In this document: piece by piece, positions 1 through 6,766 of the stretch
Numbering within the stretch: the first letter of the stretch is position 1
Layout: the number at the start of each line of letters is the position of its first letter
Source of the DNA: JAJKIP01 sp040509055
Lineage (GTDB): Bacteria > Bacteroidota > Bacteroidia > Chitinophagales > Chitinophagaceae
NCBI GenBank assembly: GCA_040509055.1
Contig: JBEVLT010000036.1
Coordinates: forward strand, 1-7,753
DNA: 7,753 nt
Reading direction: 5' to 3'
Notes under the pieces: generated by a model
The model's input: only the letters and a program-made list of their open reading frames with translations
Database searches by the model: none
Told to the model about the DNA's origin: nothing
Made by a program: the position numbers and the translations under genes

Positions 1-33
1 GGCTTTATTCGTTTACAGTTCTTTCCGGATACT

Positions 34-849
34 TTATTCCACACCCAGCTTTTGCATCACTTCCATGCTCACACCGGTAGTGGAATAACCGCCGTCGTGA
101 AACAGGTTTTGCATGGTTACCATCCTGGTCAGGTCGGAAAACAGCGTAATGCAGTAATTGGCACAGTCTTCGGCGCTGGCATTTCCCAGGGGTGCGATGG
201 CATCGGCATAGTCGTAAAAATCGCCAAACCCCTTGATGCCGGTCCCGGCCGTGGTCTTGGTCGGCGATTGCGACACCGTGTTGACCCGTATTTTTTTCTC
301 CCGGCCATAATGATAGCCAAAGCTGCGCGCGATAGACTCAAGCATGGCCTTGATATCCGCCATATCGGTATAGAACGGATAGGTACGCTGCGCGGCGGCA
401 TAGGTAAGCGCCACCACACTGCCCCACTCATTGATGGCATCCAGCTTCCTGGCCACGCTCAGCATTTTGTGCAGCGACAGGGCCGATACATCGATGCCTT
501 TCTGGAAATAATCGTAATTGGACTCGGTATAGGGAATGTTCTTACGGATGTTTACGCTCATGCCGATGGAGTGCAGTACAAAATCGATTTTGCCGCCCAG
601 CACTTCCTGCGAGCGGGTGAACAGGGTGGTCAGCTCCTCCAGGTTGGTGGCATCGGCCGGGATGATCTCCGAACCCGTCTGCTCCGCCAGCTTTTTTATT
701 TCCCCCATGCGCATGGCGATCGGGGCGTTGGTCAATACGAAGGCGGCGCCTTCTTCATGCGCTTTTTCGGCCACTTTCCAGGCAATGGAATTGGCATCCA
801 GCGCGCCGGTGATGATGCCTCTTTTTCCTTTCAGTAAGTTGTACGACAT
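34..849 (-). CDS. fabI: Enoyl-[acyl-carrier-protein] reductase [NADH], FabI type
   Basis: FabI catalyses the last step of each fatty-acid elongation round, the NAD(P)H-dependent reduction of trans-2-enoyl-ACP, in the cytoplasm. The 271-residue protein is an SDR-fold reductase of normal length. Visible motifs are the atypical FabI nucleotide loop at about residues 11-24 (IITGA...SIAW), D66-A67 at the adenine-contact position, HSIG at 93-96 (G96 corresponds to E. coli G93), and the catalytic Y150 and Y160-x6-K167, matching E. coli Y146/Y156/K163. The C-terminal HDGGYSTTGVS stretch matches other Bacteroidota FabIs closely. The start is ATG at 847-849; the stop is TAA at 34-36. There is no Shine-Dalgarno sequence, as usual in this phylum. 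It is separated by 140 bp from the small gene upstream on the same strand, so it may have its own promoter. No terminator is visible in the 33 bases left downstream. Nothing in the gene appears damaged. Confidence 0.97.
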   Translation of the reverse strand: MSYNLLKGKRGIITGALDANSIAWKVAEKAHEEGAAFVLTNAPIAMRMGEIKKLAEQTGSEIIPADATNLEELTTLFTRSQEVLGGKIDFVLHSIGMSVNIRKNIPYTESNYDYFQKGIDVSALSLHKMLSVARKLDAINEWGSVVALTYAAAQRTYPFYTDMADIKAMLESIARSFGYHYGREKKIRVNTVSQSPTKTTAGTGIKGFGDFYDYADAIAPLGNASAEDCANYCITLFSDLTRMVTMQNLFHDGGYSTTGVSMEVMQKLGVE

Positions 850-989
850 ATCAGAATTTTTGATGTGTTGGTTATCTTATTTTCTCTCCATCATCCCCCA
901 TGTACAGCACATGCTGCTACACATACGCCCGTTTCCGCTGCCCCAAAATTTCACCATTGGTAAAATAAGGCGGTAAAAATAAGAAGTTA
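850..989 (-). promoter_or_regulatory. Spacer upstream of fabI with weak promoter and dyad signals
   Basis: This 140-bp, AT-richer gap probably holds the fabI promoter. On the minus strand, 951-944 reads AAATTTTG, one mismatch from the Bacteroidota -7 box TAnnTTTG, with TTTA about 22 nt upstream (977-974); that spacing is slightly long. The same place carries an imperfect hairpin, ATTTCACC (948-955) / GGTAAAAT (959-966), with one C-A mismatch and a 3-nt loop. On the minus strand it is followed by TTTT, so it could be a weak terminator for the small gene at 990-1202. A second imperfect dyad lies at 901-921 (TGTA-c-AGCA-ca-TGCT-gc-TACA). None of these signals is strong, and the promoter and terminator readings compete for the same bases. 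Confidence 0.25.
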
Positions 990-1202
990 TCAGGAAGCAG
1001 GTGCAAACAGCGCTTTTACGATCCAAACAACCAGGAAAACGGAAGCAAAGATGATGCAAAGGGCTGCCAGCAGGTAGGCGAATAACCGGGACATCGATTC
1101 CCGCGGGCGGATCGCCTTTTGAAGCCAGCTCAATACCGCGTATACCGGTACCAGCGAGGCCGCAATGACCAGCAGGATGGCAAGGGCTTTCAGTTTCTGC
1201 AT
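990..1202 (-). CDS. Small two-helix membrane protein of unknown function
   Basis: This 70-residue protein is not recognised. It has two clear hydrophobic segments: about residues 5-26 (ILLVIAASLVPVYAVL core) and about 41-65 (AYLLAALCIIFASVFLVVWI core). They are joined by a short basic/polar loop containing KAIRPRESMSR. Both ends are short and there are no cysteine pairs or catalytic motifs; a small inner-membrane helical hairpin is the likely form. The frame is open upstream to 1478, but that extension lies antisense within the WG-repeat gene. The ATG at 1200-1202 gives a clean membrane protein and is preferred. The stop is TGA (990-992). The start lies 43 bp from the divergent WG-repeat gene, so the two may share a control region. 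The upstream bases are A/T rich with no Shine-Dalgarno sequence. That it is a real gene is inferred from the coherent two-helix pattern and its fit in the gap. Confidence 0.65.
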   Translation of the reverse strand: MQKLKALAILLVIAASLVPVYAVLSWLQKAIRPRESMSRLFAYLLAALCIIFASVFLVVWIVKALFAPAS

Positions 1203-1215
1203 GAATGAGAATCGC

Positions 1216-1233
1216 TTATTTTCGTAAAAATAA
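1216..1233. promoter_or_regulatory. AT-rich inverted repeat in divergent promoter spacer
   Basis: TTATTTT (1216-1222) and AAAATAA (1227-1233) form a perfect 7-bp inverted repeat around CGTA. The repeat sits in the middle of the 43-bp spacer between the divergent starts at 1202 and 1246. Its left arm also forms TATTTTCG (1217-1224), one mismatch from the -7 box TAnnTTTG, with TTTC 19 nt upstream (1194-1197). On the opposite strand the dyad reads TATTTTTA, also one mismatch away. It may therefore be an operator or a bidirectional promoter core. The sequence shows the symmetry; the function is inferred. Confidence 0.35.
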
Positions 1234-1245
1234 CCTTCCTGCTTA

Positions 1246-2868
1246 ATGAAATACAAGATACCGGCTATTTTGTCACTTCTCTTTCCTATCCTGATGCTTG
1301 CGCAGGTGCCTGCTGGGCTGAAAAAGCAATTCCAGGTAAGCCGCCAGCTTACCAAAGAGTACTTTGTCTTTGAAAAGGCAGGAAAGCACGGCGTCGTCAG
1401 CTCAGGCGGGGCCATTGTGCTGCCTGCCGCATACAATGATGTGTACAATACCCGGTTTGGCCTATTCGTGGTGAACACTGATTCGGGCTATGGCGTGGTG
1501 AATGCAAAGAATAAGATCATATTGCCCTTTGCGTTTACCCGGATCGATATTCTTTCAGCACAACGCATCCATGTACAGAAAAATCATTTCCCGATGATCC
1601 TTTCTGCTTCCAACCGGTTCCTGAAAGACACCACGGAACAACCACCGCTGCTTTACCAGATGGAAGGTGGCCTGTTCACCCCGCCGATGATCCTGCGCGA
1701 AGAAACCGTTGCCGAACTTTCAGCAAGCAGCTTTTTAAAAACAGACAGCGCCATCTTTATCCTGACAGGCGATGATACGCTGAAGACGGCTTACGAAGAC
1801 CTTGAGGCGCTGACCCGCGATGGCCGCTTTGCCAAATTCAAACAAGGCAATTTATGGGGCATGGTGGATGAAAGCGGCAAAGAACGCATTCCCGCCAGCT
1901 ATGATGACCTGTATGAAGATTATAATACCGGGCTGATCATCGTGACCCGCGGAGAGCAGAAAGGCCTGCTGGATGCCGAACTGCAAACCCTGCCGGCCGG
2001 CCCGTTTGAAGAGCTCAGCTACTTCAACCAGGACGGCATTGCCATCGTAACGCGGCAGGGACAGGATCTGCTGATCGATCGGAACGGGAAACCCCTTGTC
2101 GCCCCAGCGAACGCCACGATCCAGGCATACGGGGATTTTCTTTTTAATGTGCAGGACAGGGCGACCGGCTCCTGGGACATCATCGATGCAACCGGCAAAA
2201 GCATCCTGCCTGCCGGTACAGCGCCCCGCGGCTACAGCGGCAACATCATCCTGCTGACGACACCGGATAAAAAAATGGGCGCCTTCCATGCTGCAGGCAT
2301 CGTCCTGCTGGAGCCCGTTTACGACGAGGTGTTCTATGGCAATACCGATGATGAAGACACCGATCGTTTCCTGGTGCGGATGGGCAGCAAATGGGGCGTG
2401 ATGGATATCACAGGAAAACAGCTGGTACCTTATGAATACGACAGGATCAAGCTGTTCAGCCAGGGGCTTGCCACCGCCGTGCTGAACAAAAAAGAAGGCG
2501 TCATCTCCGGTCAGAATAAAGTGATCGTGCCTTTTATTTACGATGAAACATCGTTTCAATTCAACGACCACGGCCTGCTGCGGGTAATGAAAGATGGCAA
2601 ATATGGTTTCGTGAACAAATCAGGCACCGTCGTCATTCCCGTCGTGTATGAATCCGTAGACGAAGATTTCGAACAAGGCTTATCACTGGCAAAAAAGGAT
2701 GGCAAATGGGGCTACCTGGATACAAAAGGAAAAGTTGCGATCCCGTTCGAATACGACGAGGGCTTCGTTTATTTTTATGGTGATAAAACCAAGGTGCGGA
2801 AAGGAGCTACCTGGTACGAAGTCGATAAAACCGGGAAAGTATTGGGCGAAATACCGCCGCCCCGTTAG
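1246..2868 (+). CDS. Exported WG-repeat-containing protein
   Basis: The 540-residue protein begins with a Sec signal peptide (MKYK, then a hydrophobic stretch to about residue 19). Likely cleavage is MLA|Q after A19. There is no lipobox cysteine, so a periplasmic, surface or secreted location is inferred. The rest is WG (beta-strand) repeats of about 30-45 residues of the form G-x-x-D-x-x-G-K-x-x-I-P-x-x-Y-D. About eleven units can be traced, starting near residues 46, 81, 202, 238, 272, 309, 343, 382, 416, 452 and 487, plus a partial last unit at 522. Exact WG dipeptides occur at 204-205, 383-384 and 488-489; others have decayed to HG, YG, EG or MG. Residues about 101-200 are not clearly repetitive. 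The four C-terminal units are the most regular. The family has no fixed function; binding or adhesion roles are often suggested. The gene stands alone on its strand, diverging from a small membrane-protein gene and converging on recN across 36 bp with no visible terminator. Confidence 0.9.
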   Translation: MKYKIPAILSLLFPILMLAQVPAGLKKQFQVSRQLTKEYFVFEKAGKHGVVSSGGAIVLPAAYNDVYNTRFGLFVVNTDSGYGVVNAKNKIILPFAFTRIDILSAQRIHVQKNHFPMILSASNRFLKDTTEQPPLLYQMEGGLFTPPMILREETVAELSASSFLKTDSAIFILTGDDTLKTAYEDLEALTRDGRFAKFKQGNLWGMVDESGKERIPASYDDLYEDYNTGLIIVTRGEQKGLLDAELQTLPAGPFEELSYFNQDGIAIVTRQGQDLLIDRNGKPLVAPANATIQAYGDFLFNVQDRATGSWDIIDATGKSILPAGTAPRGYSGNIILLTTPDKKMGAFHAAGIVLLEPVYDEVFYGNTDDEDTDRFLVRMGSKWGVMDITGKQLVPYEYDRIKLFSQGLATAVLNKKEGVISGQNKVIVPFIYDETSFQFNDHGLLRVMKDGKYGFVNKSGTVVIPVVYESVDEDFEQGLSLAKKDGKWGYLDTKGKVAIPFEYDEGFVYFYGDKTKVRKGATWYEVDKTGKVLGEIPPPR

Positions 2869-2904
2869 CAGGGTATCTTTGGCAGGAGCAGGATAAACCG
2901 ATGA

Positions 2905-4560
2905 TCAGTTCCCCACCATTTCTCTTGCATTTTCCATCGCCGCAGCAGTAGGCTTTTCGCCGCTCAGCATTTTGGCGATAGCAGTGATCCGCTCTTCGGT
3001 GGTCAGCTGGCGGATATTCGTTTTTACGGCATCGTTCACGATCTCCTTGTACACAAAGAAATGGGCATCTGCCTTGCCGGCGATCTGCGGCTGGTGCGTG
3101 ATGGAGATTACCTGCCGCTTTGCTGCCAGCTCTTTCATGATCATACCTACCTGCCGGGCCGCTTCTCCGGAGATGCCGGTATCGATCTCGTCGAAGATCA
3201 GCGTGCCCAGGTCGATGGATTGCGCCACCAGCGATTTTACCGACAGCATCAGCCGGCTTAGTTCGCCGCCGCTGGCTACCTTTCTTACAGGCTGAAACTG
3301 CCCGCTCTGGTTGCCATCGAACAGCAGTTCTACGGTGTCGGCGCCAAAAGCATTCAGGTCGCCCTGTCTTACTTCCGCTTTCAGCCTCGCATTGGGCATG
3401 CCCACCTGCGCCAGCAGCTTGTTCACCTTTGTTTCCAGCGGCTTTCCCTGCTTTTGCCTGTTCTCAGACAGGGTGGCGGCCATGCGTTTGGCTTCGGTCA
3501 GCAAAGAGGCTGCTTCTTTTTCCTTCGCCTGTATCTGTTCGCCAATCTCCAGTACGGCCTGCAGCTTTTGCTCCAGCGCATCGCGGATCTGCAGCAGCTC
3601 CGCCGTGGACTGCACGCCGTGCTTTTTCTGCAGCTTGTACCCCACCGTCAACCGTTCGTTAAGCCGTTCGATCTTGCCGGGATCATGCTCCACCTGGCCG
3701 GCCAGGTGCTCCACCTCTCCGGCAATATCCTGCAGCTCTATCTGGGCCGATTGCAGCCGCTCCACCAGCGCAGGCAACCCGGTATGGTATGAAGTATAAG
3801 CGTTCAGCTGGTTCACCAGGCTTTTTACCTGCTGCACCAGCGGCGCCTCGCTTTCCTGCAGGACATGATTGGCGCTTTCCAGTACCTCCCTGATCTCTTC
3901 GGCATGACTGAGCAGCTTCAGTTCGGCTTCTGTATGTTCCAGCTCGTTCTCCTTTAGCCCGGCTTCTTCCAGCTCGTTGTACTGGAACTGGTTGTAGTCA
4001 TATTCTTTGTCAAAGGCGAGCTTTTGCTCCTGCAGCGCTTCGCATTCCTTTTTTGCCGTCTGCCATTGGGCAAATGCCTGCTGGTACTGCTGCAGCAGGC
4101 CGGCATGGCCGGCCAGGGCATCCAGCACTTCCCGCTGGAAATCATTTTTGCCCAGCACCAGTGTATCGAATTGCTGGTGCAGGTCTACCAGCAGGCTGCT
4201 CAGCTCGTGCAGCTGTGCCAGCGTCACCGGCGTATCGTTGATAAAAGCCCTTGATTTGCCATTGGCGGCTATCTCCCGCCTCACTACCAGCTCTTCCTGC
4301 TCGTCCAGCTCATGATCGGCCAGGAAACGGCGCACCTGCCTGCGGCCACCGGCCTGGAATACGCCTTCGACAATACATTTTTTTTCTTTGTTGACCAGCA
4401 CCGAATTGTCGGCCCTTTCGCCGAGAATAAGACCCAGCGCCCCGACGATGATGGATTTGCCGGCGCCGGTTTCGCCGGTGATGATGTTGAGCTTTCCTGA
4501 AAAACGGATCTCCAGGGCATCAATGATCGCATAGTTCTGTATGGAGAGGCGTTGCAGCAT
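2905..4560 (-). CDS. recN: DNA repair protein RecN (SMC-like ATPase)
   Basis: RecN is an SMC-like cytoplasmic ATPase that acts early in recombinational repair of double-strand breaks. From the ATG at 4558-4560 the protein is 551 residues, close to E. coli RecN. Walker A is TGETGAGKS at 28-36. A long Glu/Lys/Gln-rich coiled coil runs over about 152-367. The ABC signature SGGE is at 430-433 (VASGGELSRLML), Walker B TLIFDE at 453-458 followed by IDTGISGEAA, and the switch histidine in ITHQPQ at about 487-492. All ATPase elements are intact. An in-frame TTG nine bases upstream (4567-4569) would add three residues, but family members begin with M-L-x-x-L-x-I-x-N, which matches the ATG. The stop is TGA at 2905-2907. 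It lies just downstream of the nif3/zinc-ribbon unit but is cut off from it by an intrinsic terminator, so it probably has its own promoter. No SOS-type operator is recognised. Confidence 0.96.
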   Translation of the reverse strand: MLQRLSIQNYAIIDALEIRFSGKLNIITGETGAGKSIIVGALGLILGERADNSVLVNKEKKCIVEGVFQAGGRRQVRRFLADHELDEQEELVVRREIAANGKSRAFINDTPVTLAQLHELSSLLVDLHQQFDTLVLGKNDFQREVLDALAGHAGLLQQYQQAFAQWQTAKKECEALQEQKLAFDKEYDYNQFQYNELEEAGLKENELEHTEAELKLLSHAEEIREVLESANHVLQESEAPLVQQVKSLVNQLNAYTSYHTGLPALVERLQSAQIELQDIAGEVEHLAGQVEHDPGKIERLNERLTVGYKLQKKHGVQSTAELLQIRDALEQKLQAVLEIGEQIQAKEKEAASLLTEAKRMAATLSENRQKQGKPLETKVNKLLAQVGMPNARLKAEVRQGDLNAFGADTVELLFDGNQSGQFQPVRKVASGGELSRLMLSVKSLVAQSIDLGTLIFDEIDTGISGEAARQVGMIMKELAAKRQVISITHQPQIAGKADAHFFVYKEIVNDAVKTNIRQLTTEERITAIAKMLSGEKPTAAAMENAREMVGN

Positions 4561-4566
4561 CTGCTG

Positions 4567-4597
4567 CAAATTAATCGCAATTACATGATGCCGTAAA
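4567..4597 (-). promoter_or_regulatory. Possible recN promoter overlapping the upstream terminator tail
   Basis: Read on the minus strand, TTTA (4597-4594), 19 nt, then TTAATTTG (4574-4567) resembles the Bacteroidota pattern TTTG-N19-TAnnTTTG, with one mismatch in each box. The -7 box ends only 6 nt before the recN ATG (4560), so transcription would start at or next to the start codon. The -33 box falls in the T-rich tail of the preceding terminator. The boxes are seen in the sequence; promoter activity is inferred. A chance match in AT-rich DNA is possible. Confidence 0.3.
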
Positions 4598-4624
4598 ATT
4601 AAAAATCCCGGCTGGGGCCGGGAT
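4597..4624 (-). terminator. Intrinsic terminator of the nif3/zinc-ribbon unit
   Basis: ATCCCGGC (4605-4612) and GCCGGGAT (4617-4624) form a perfect 8-bp GC-rich stem with a 4-nt loop (TGGG). Read on the minus strand the hairpin is followed by TTTTTAATTTT (4605-4595). It begins 5 nt after the zinc-ribbon gene's stop codon. The T-tract lies only on the minus-strand side, so it ends transcripts from the zinc-ribbon gene rather than recN. It also explains why recN needs its own promoter. Confidence 0.85.
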
Positions 4625-4629
4625 CGCAG

Positions 4630-5385
4630 TTATTTTATTTCCACATTGTTGGATAGCTCTTCATCCACCAGGATGCGGCCGCAGTTCTCGCAGACCATCA
4701 CCTTCTTGTGCTGCTTGATCTCGCTTTGCTTTTGCGGGGGAATGTAATAAAAGCAGCCACCGCAAGCATCTCTTTCCACGGGTACTACGGCCAGGCCGTT
4801 GCGGTAGCTGCGGCGGATCTTTTCATAGCTGGTCAGCAGGCGGGGGTCTACATGCTCTTTCGCGTCAGCAGCCTGTTTATTAAAATGTTTTTCTTCCTTT
4901 TCGTTGGCAGCGATGATCTTTTCCAGCTCGCCCTTCTTGGTAGCCAGCACGCCTTCCTTCACGGCAATGTTCTTCTTGGCCTTTTCCAGCAATACCGCTT
5001 TTTCGGCCACTTCTTCGGTAGCATCCTTGATATGCTTCTCAGCCAGCTTTACTTCCAGCTGCTGCATTTCTATTTCTTTGTTGATGGCTTCGAACTCGCG
5101 GTTGTTCTTTACGTTGCTGCTTTGCTTCTCGTACTTCTTCACCAGCGCCTGCGATTCCTTGATGGCTTCCTTGCGCTGCTCGATAAACTCGGTGACACCG
5201 TTGATCTCCTCTTCGATACGCAGCTGGCGGGCGTGCAGCCCCTGGATCTCGTCTTCCAGGTCGGCTACTTCCATTGGCAGTTCGCCTTTCAGGATGCGGA
5301 TCTCATCCAGCTTGCTTTCGATCTTTTGCAGGGTAACCAGGGAGGTCAGTTTTTCTTCTACAGAAAATTCTTTTACTTGTGCCAT
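4630..5385 (-). CDS. Coiled-coil protein with C4 zinc ribbon (CT398-like / zf-RING_7)
   Basis: The 251-residue cytoplasmic protein has a long antiparallel-type coiled coil over about residues 10-175, rich in Glu, Lys and Gln. It contains the family-typical NVKNNREFEAI segment at 91-101. A C-terminal zinc ribbon follows, with C208-x2-C211 and C232-x2-C235; all four ligands are present. The build and length match the C4-type zinc-ribbon family whose best-known member is Chlamydia CT398. CT398 has been reported to interact with sigma-54 and secretion components; the general function is not settled. The start is ATG at 5383-5385; the stop is TAA at 4630-4632. It lies 47 bp downstream of the Nif3-family gene on the same strand and is followed at once by a terminator, so the two probably form an operon. 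The same pairing is known elsewhere, for example Rv2230c/Rv2229c of Mycobacterium tuberculosis (from memory). A promoter-like TACCTTTG lies inside the nif3 3' end (minus strand 5490-5483), so some separate expression is possible. Confidence 0.9.
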   Translation of the reverse strand: MAQVKEFSVEEKLTSLVTLQKIESKLDEIRILKGELPMEVADLEDEIQGLHARQLRIEEEINGVTEFIEQRKEAIKESQALVKKYEKQSSNVKNNREFEAINKEIEMQQLEVKLAEKHIKDATEEVAEKAVLLEKAKKNIAVKEGVLATKKGELEKIIAANEKEEKHFNKQAADAKEHVDPRLLTSYEKIRRSYRNGLAVVPVERDACGGCFYYIPPQKQSEIKQHKKVMVCENCGRILVDEELSNNVEIK

Positions 5386-5432
5386 TGCAGGTTTGATGTT
5401 TGAATTTGCGGTTGTACCACCGGACTGTTATT

Positions 5433-6530
5433 TCACAGGAAATACCGCACCGGATTGGTATCCACCCCTGTTTTCAGGACGGCAAAGGTAGGAAATTTTT
5501 GTTCCAAATACTCAGCCAGCATGTCTGTGGTGAATTGCTCGCTCTCGTAATGCCCGATATCGGCGATCAGCATCTGCCCGTTTGCGTCGAAAAACTCGTG
5601 GTATTTCATATCGGCCGTCACGTATACCTGGGCGCCCGCTGCCAGGGCCCTGGAAACCAGGAAGCTGCCTGCACCGCCGCAGAGCGCCACCCGGCTTACC
5701 GGCCGGCCGGTAAGCTGCGTATGCCGCACCACCTGCAGCCTGAAAACCGCTTTCAGCCGCTGCAGGAATGCCGTTTCCTCCATTGGTTCCGGCAGTTCAC
5801 CCACCAGCCCGCTGCCCAGCCCGGGGTGGGGATTGGAAAGCGGCACCACATCATAGGCTGCCTCCTCGTAGGGATGGGCGCTCTTCAGCGCCGCCACGAT
5901 GCCGCGCTCCAGGAAGGAGGGCAAGATCACTTCGATCTTTTGTTCCCTTTCCGCATGCCGCTCGCCGGGTGTGCCTACGTAGGGGTCGGCGGTTGCGCCG
6001 CCGCGGAATGTGCCGGTACCTTCTGACCGGAAACTGCACTCGCTGTATTGACCGATATGCCCGGCCCCGGCCCGGAACAGGGCCTCTGCCACCCGGTCTG
6101 CCTCATCTACCGGGGCGAACGTAATCAGCTTTTTCAGCGTGGATTCTTTGGGAGCCAGCACGCTGGTGTGCTGCAGCCCCAGCAGGGCGGCCATTTTACC
6201 GTTTACCCCGTTCAGCACATTGTCCAGGTTGGTATGAATGGCGTAAATGGCAATATCGTTTTTGATGGCCAGGATCACGGTTTTTTCCACGTAGTTCTTC
6301 CCGTTTATCTTTTTCAGCCCGCCGAACACGATGGGATGATGCGCCACTACGAGGTTGCAGTTTTTCCGGGTGGCTTCGGCAATCACGTCGGCCGTGGCAT
6401 CCAGCGTGCAGAGCACCCCGGTACAATCCCACCCGGCATCGCCGGTGAGCAGCCCCGCGTTGTCATAATTTTCCTGCAGCGATGGCGGCGCCAGCGATTC
6501 CAGAACGGCAATGATATCAGCGATCAGCAT
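5433..6530 (-). CDS. Nif3-like dinuclear metal-centre protein (YqfO type, with PII/CutA-like insert)
   Basis: Nif3 proteins form toroidal hexamers with a two-metal site. Some are annotated as GTP cyclohydrolase 1 type 2 homologues, but the physiological role is uncertain. From ATG 6528-6530 the protein is 365 residues, the size of the three-part members. The N-terminal lobe (1-130) has the opening NYDNAGLL at 21-28, metal-ligand HHP at H64-H65, and HTNLDN with D103. An insert of about 131-240, including HPYEEAAYDVVPL at 219-231, has the look of the PII/CutA-like domain. The C-terminal lobe (241-365) has LCGGAGS at 283-289 and GHYESE with H327 and E331. All expected metal ligands are present. 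A longer frame from TTG 6558-6560 would add ten residues; the ATG is preferred on family alignment, and AGGA lies 6 nt before it (minus strand 6540-6537). It is probably first in an operon with the zinc-ribbon gene 47 bp downstream, and it diverges from yitT across 241 bp. Confidence 0.94.
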   Translation of the reverse strand: MLIADIIAVLESLAPPSLQENYDNAGLLTGDAGWDCTGVLCTLDATADVIAEATRKNCNLVVAHHPIVFGGLKKINGKNYVEKTVILAIKNDIAIYAIHTNLDNVLNGVNGKMAALLGLQHTSVLAPKESTLKKLITFAPVDEADRVAEALFRAGAGHIGQYSECSFRSEGTGTFRGGATADPYVGTPGERHAEREQKIEVILPSFLERGIVAALKSAHPYEEAAYDVVPLSNPHPGLGSGLVGELPEPMEETAFLQRLKAVFRLQVVRHTQLTGRPVSRVALCGGAGSFLVSRALAAGAQVYVTADMKYHEFFDANGQMLIADIGHYESEQFTTDMLAEYLEQKFPTFAVLKTGVDTNPVRYFL

Positions 6531-6598
6531 GGATATTCCTGTTTTAAATATGCCAGGCAAGTTACATATTTACATGCGGCTGCGCCCCGGTAGCATAC

Positions 6599-6656
6599 CA
6601 GTTTTACGCCGCGGACGCAGCGAAGTAAAGCTGATTGAATATCCGTGACGCTGCGT
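6599..6656. repeat. Nested inverted repeats in the nif3/yitT divergent spacer
   Basis: CAGTTTTAC (6599-6607) and GTAAAGCTG (6625-6633) pair over 9 bp with one T-G wobble. Inside that loop begins ACGCAGCG (6615-6622), which is a perfect inverted repeat of CGCTGCGT (6649-6656), 26 bp further on. The two pairings are not fully compatible in one RNA or cruciform, so they could be alternative structures or overlapping protein sites. There is no T-tract, so a terminator is unlikely. The symmetry is seen; the role is inferred. Confidence 0.4.
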
Positions 6657-6692
6657 GCTCAGCGAAATGCAAAACCTCGGATTTCTTTATTA

Positions 6693-6704
6693 CAGCGTAC
6701 GCTG
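6693..6704. repeat. 12-bp perfect palindrome CAGCGTACGCTG
   Basis: This uninterrupted palindrome lies 68 bp before the yitT ATG. It shares the ACGCTGCG core (6699-6706) with the inverted-repeat arm at 6648-6655. A cluster of related CGCTGCG/CGCAGCG words in one divergent spacer suggests a regulator-binding region, but no known regulator can be named. Confidence 0.4.
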
Positions 6705-6758
6705 CGAAATACCTCATAATGATCTATCCGGCGCCAGCACCCTCCGGTTTCTTTCAGC

Positions 6759-6766
6759 TATCTTTG
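6759..6766 (+). promoter_or_regulatory. Consensus Bacteroidota -7 promoter box for yitT
   Basis: TATCTTTG matches TAnnTTTG exactly and ends 5 nt before the ATG at 6772. This would place the transcription start at or within a few bases of the start codon, giving a leaderless or almost leaderless mRNA. No TTTG is found at the expected -33 position (about 6736-6739 reads AGCA), which weakens the call. The short distance supports ATG 6772 as the real start only if the promoter is real. Confidence 0.5.

Noticed and set aside
52..837. Long open frame (261 codons) antisense to fabI
   Set aside because: It is the complement of a strongly conserved FabI gene. The translation is His/Gly-rich with no recognisable domain, as expected from codon bias on the other strand.
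901..921. Dyad TGTA-c-AGCA-ca-TGCT-gc-TACA as a terminator or operator
   Set aside because: It has unequal bulges, a 2-nt centre and no T-tract. It is too weak to call separately and is mentioned only within the spacer entry.
1852..2571. Open frame (239 codons) antisense to the WG-repeat gene
   Set aside because: It is a shadow of a repeat-coding gene whose plus-strand frame has a signal peptide and clear WG repeats.
2874..2881. Exact TAnnTTTG box (TATCTTTG, plus strand) in the recN/WG-repeat convergent gap
   Set aside because: It has no -33 partner and no gene downstream on that strand, only a frame of about 16 codons from ATG 2901. An antisense RNA to recN is conceivable, but one box is too little, and a few chance matches are expected in the window.
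4708..5403. Open frame (231 codons) antisense to the zinc-ribbon gene with apparent hydrophobic stretches
   Set aside because: The hydrophobicity is the mirror of Lys/Glu/Gln codons in the coiled coil (complements read as Phe/Leu); it is not a real membrane protein.
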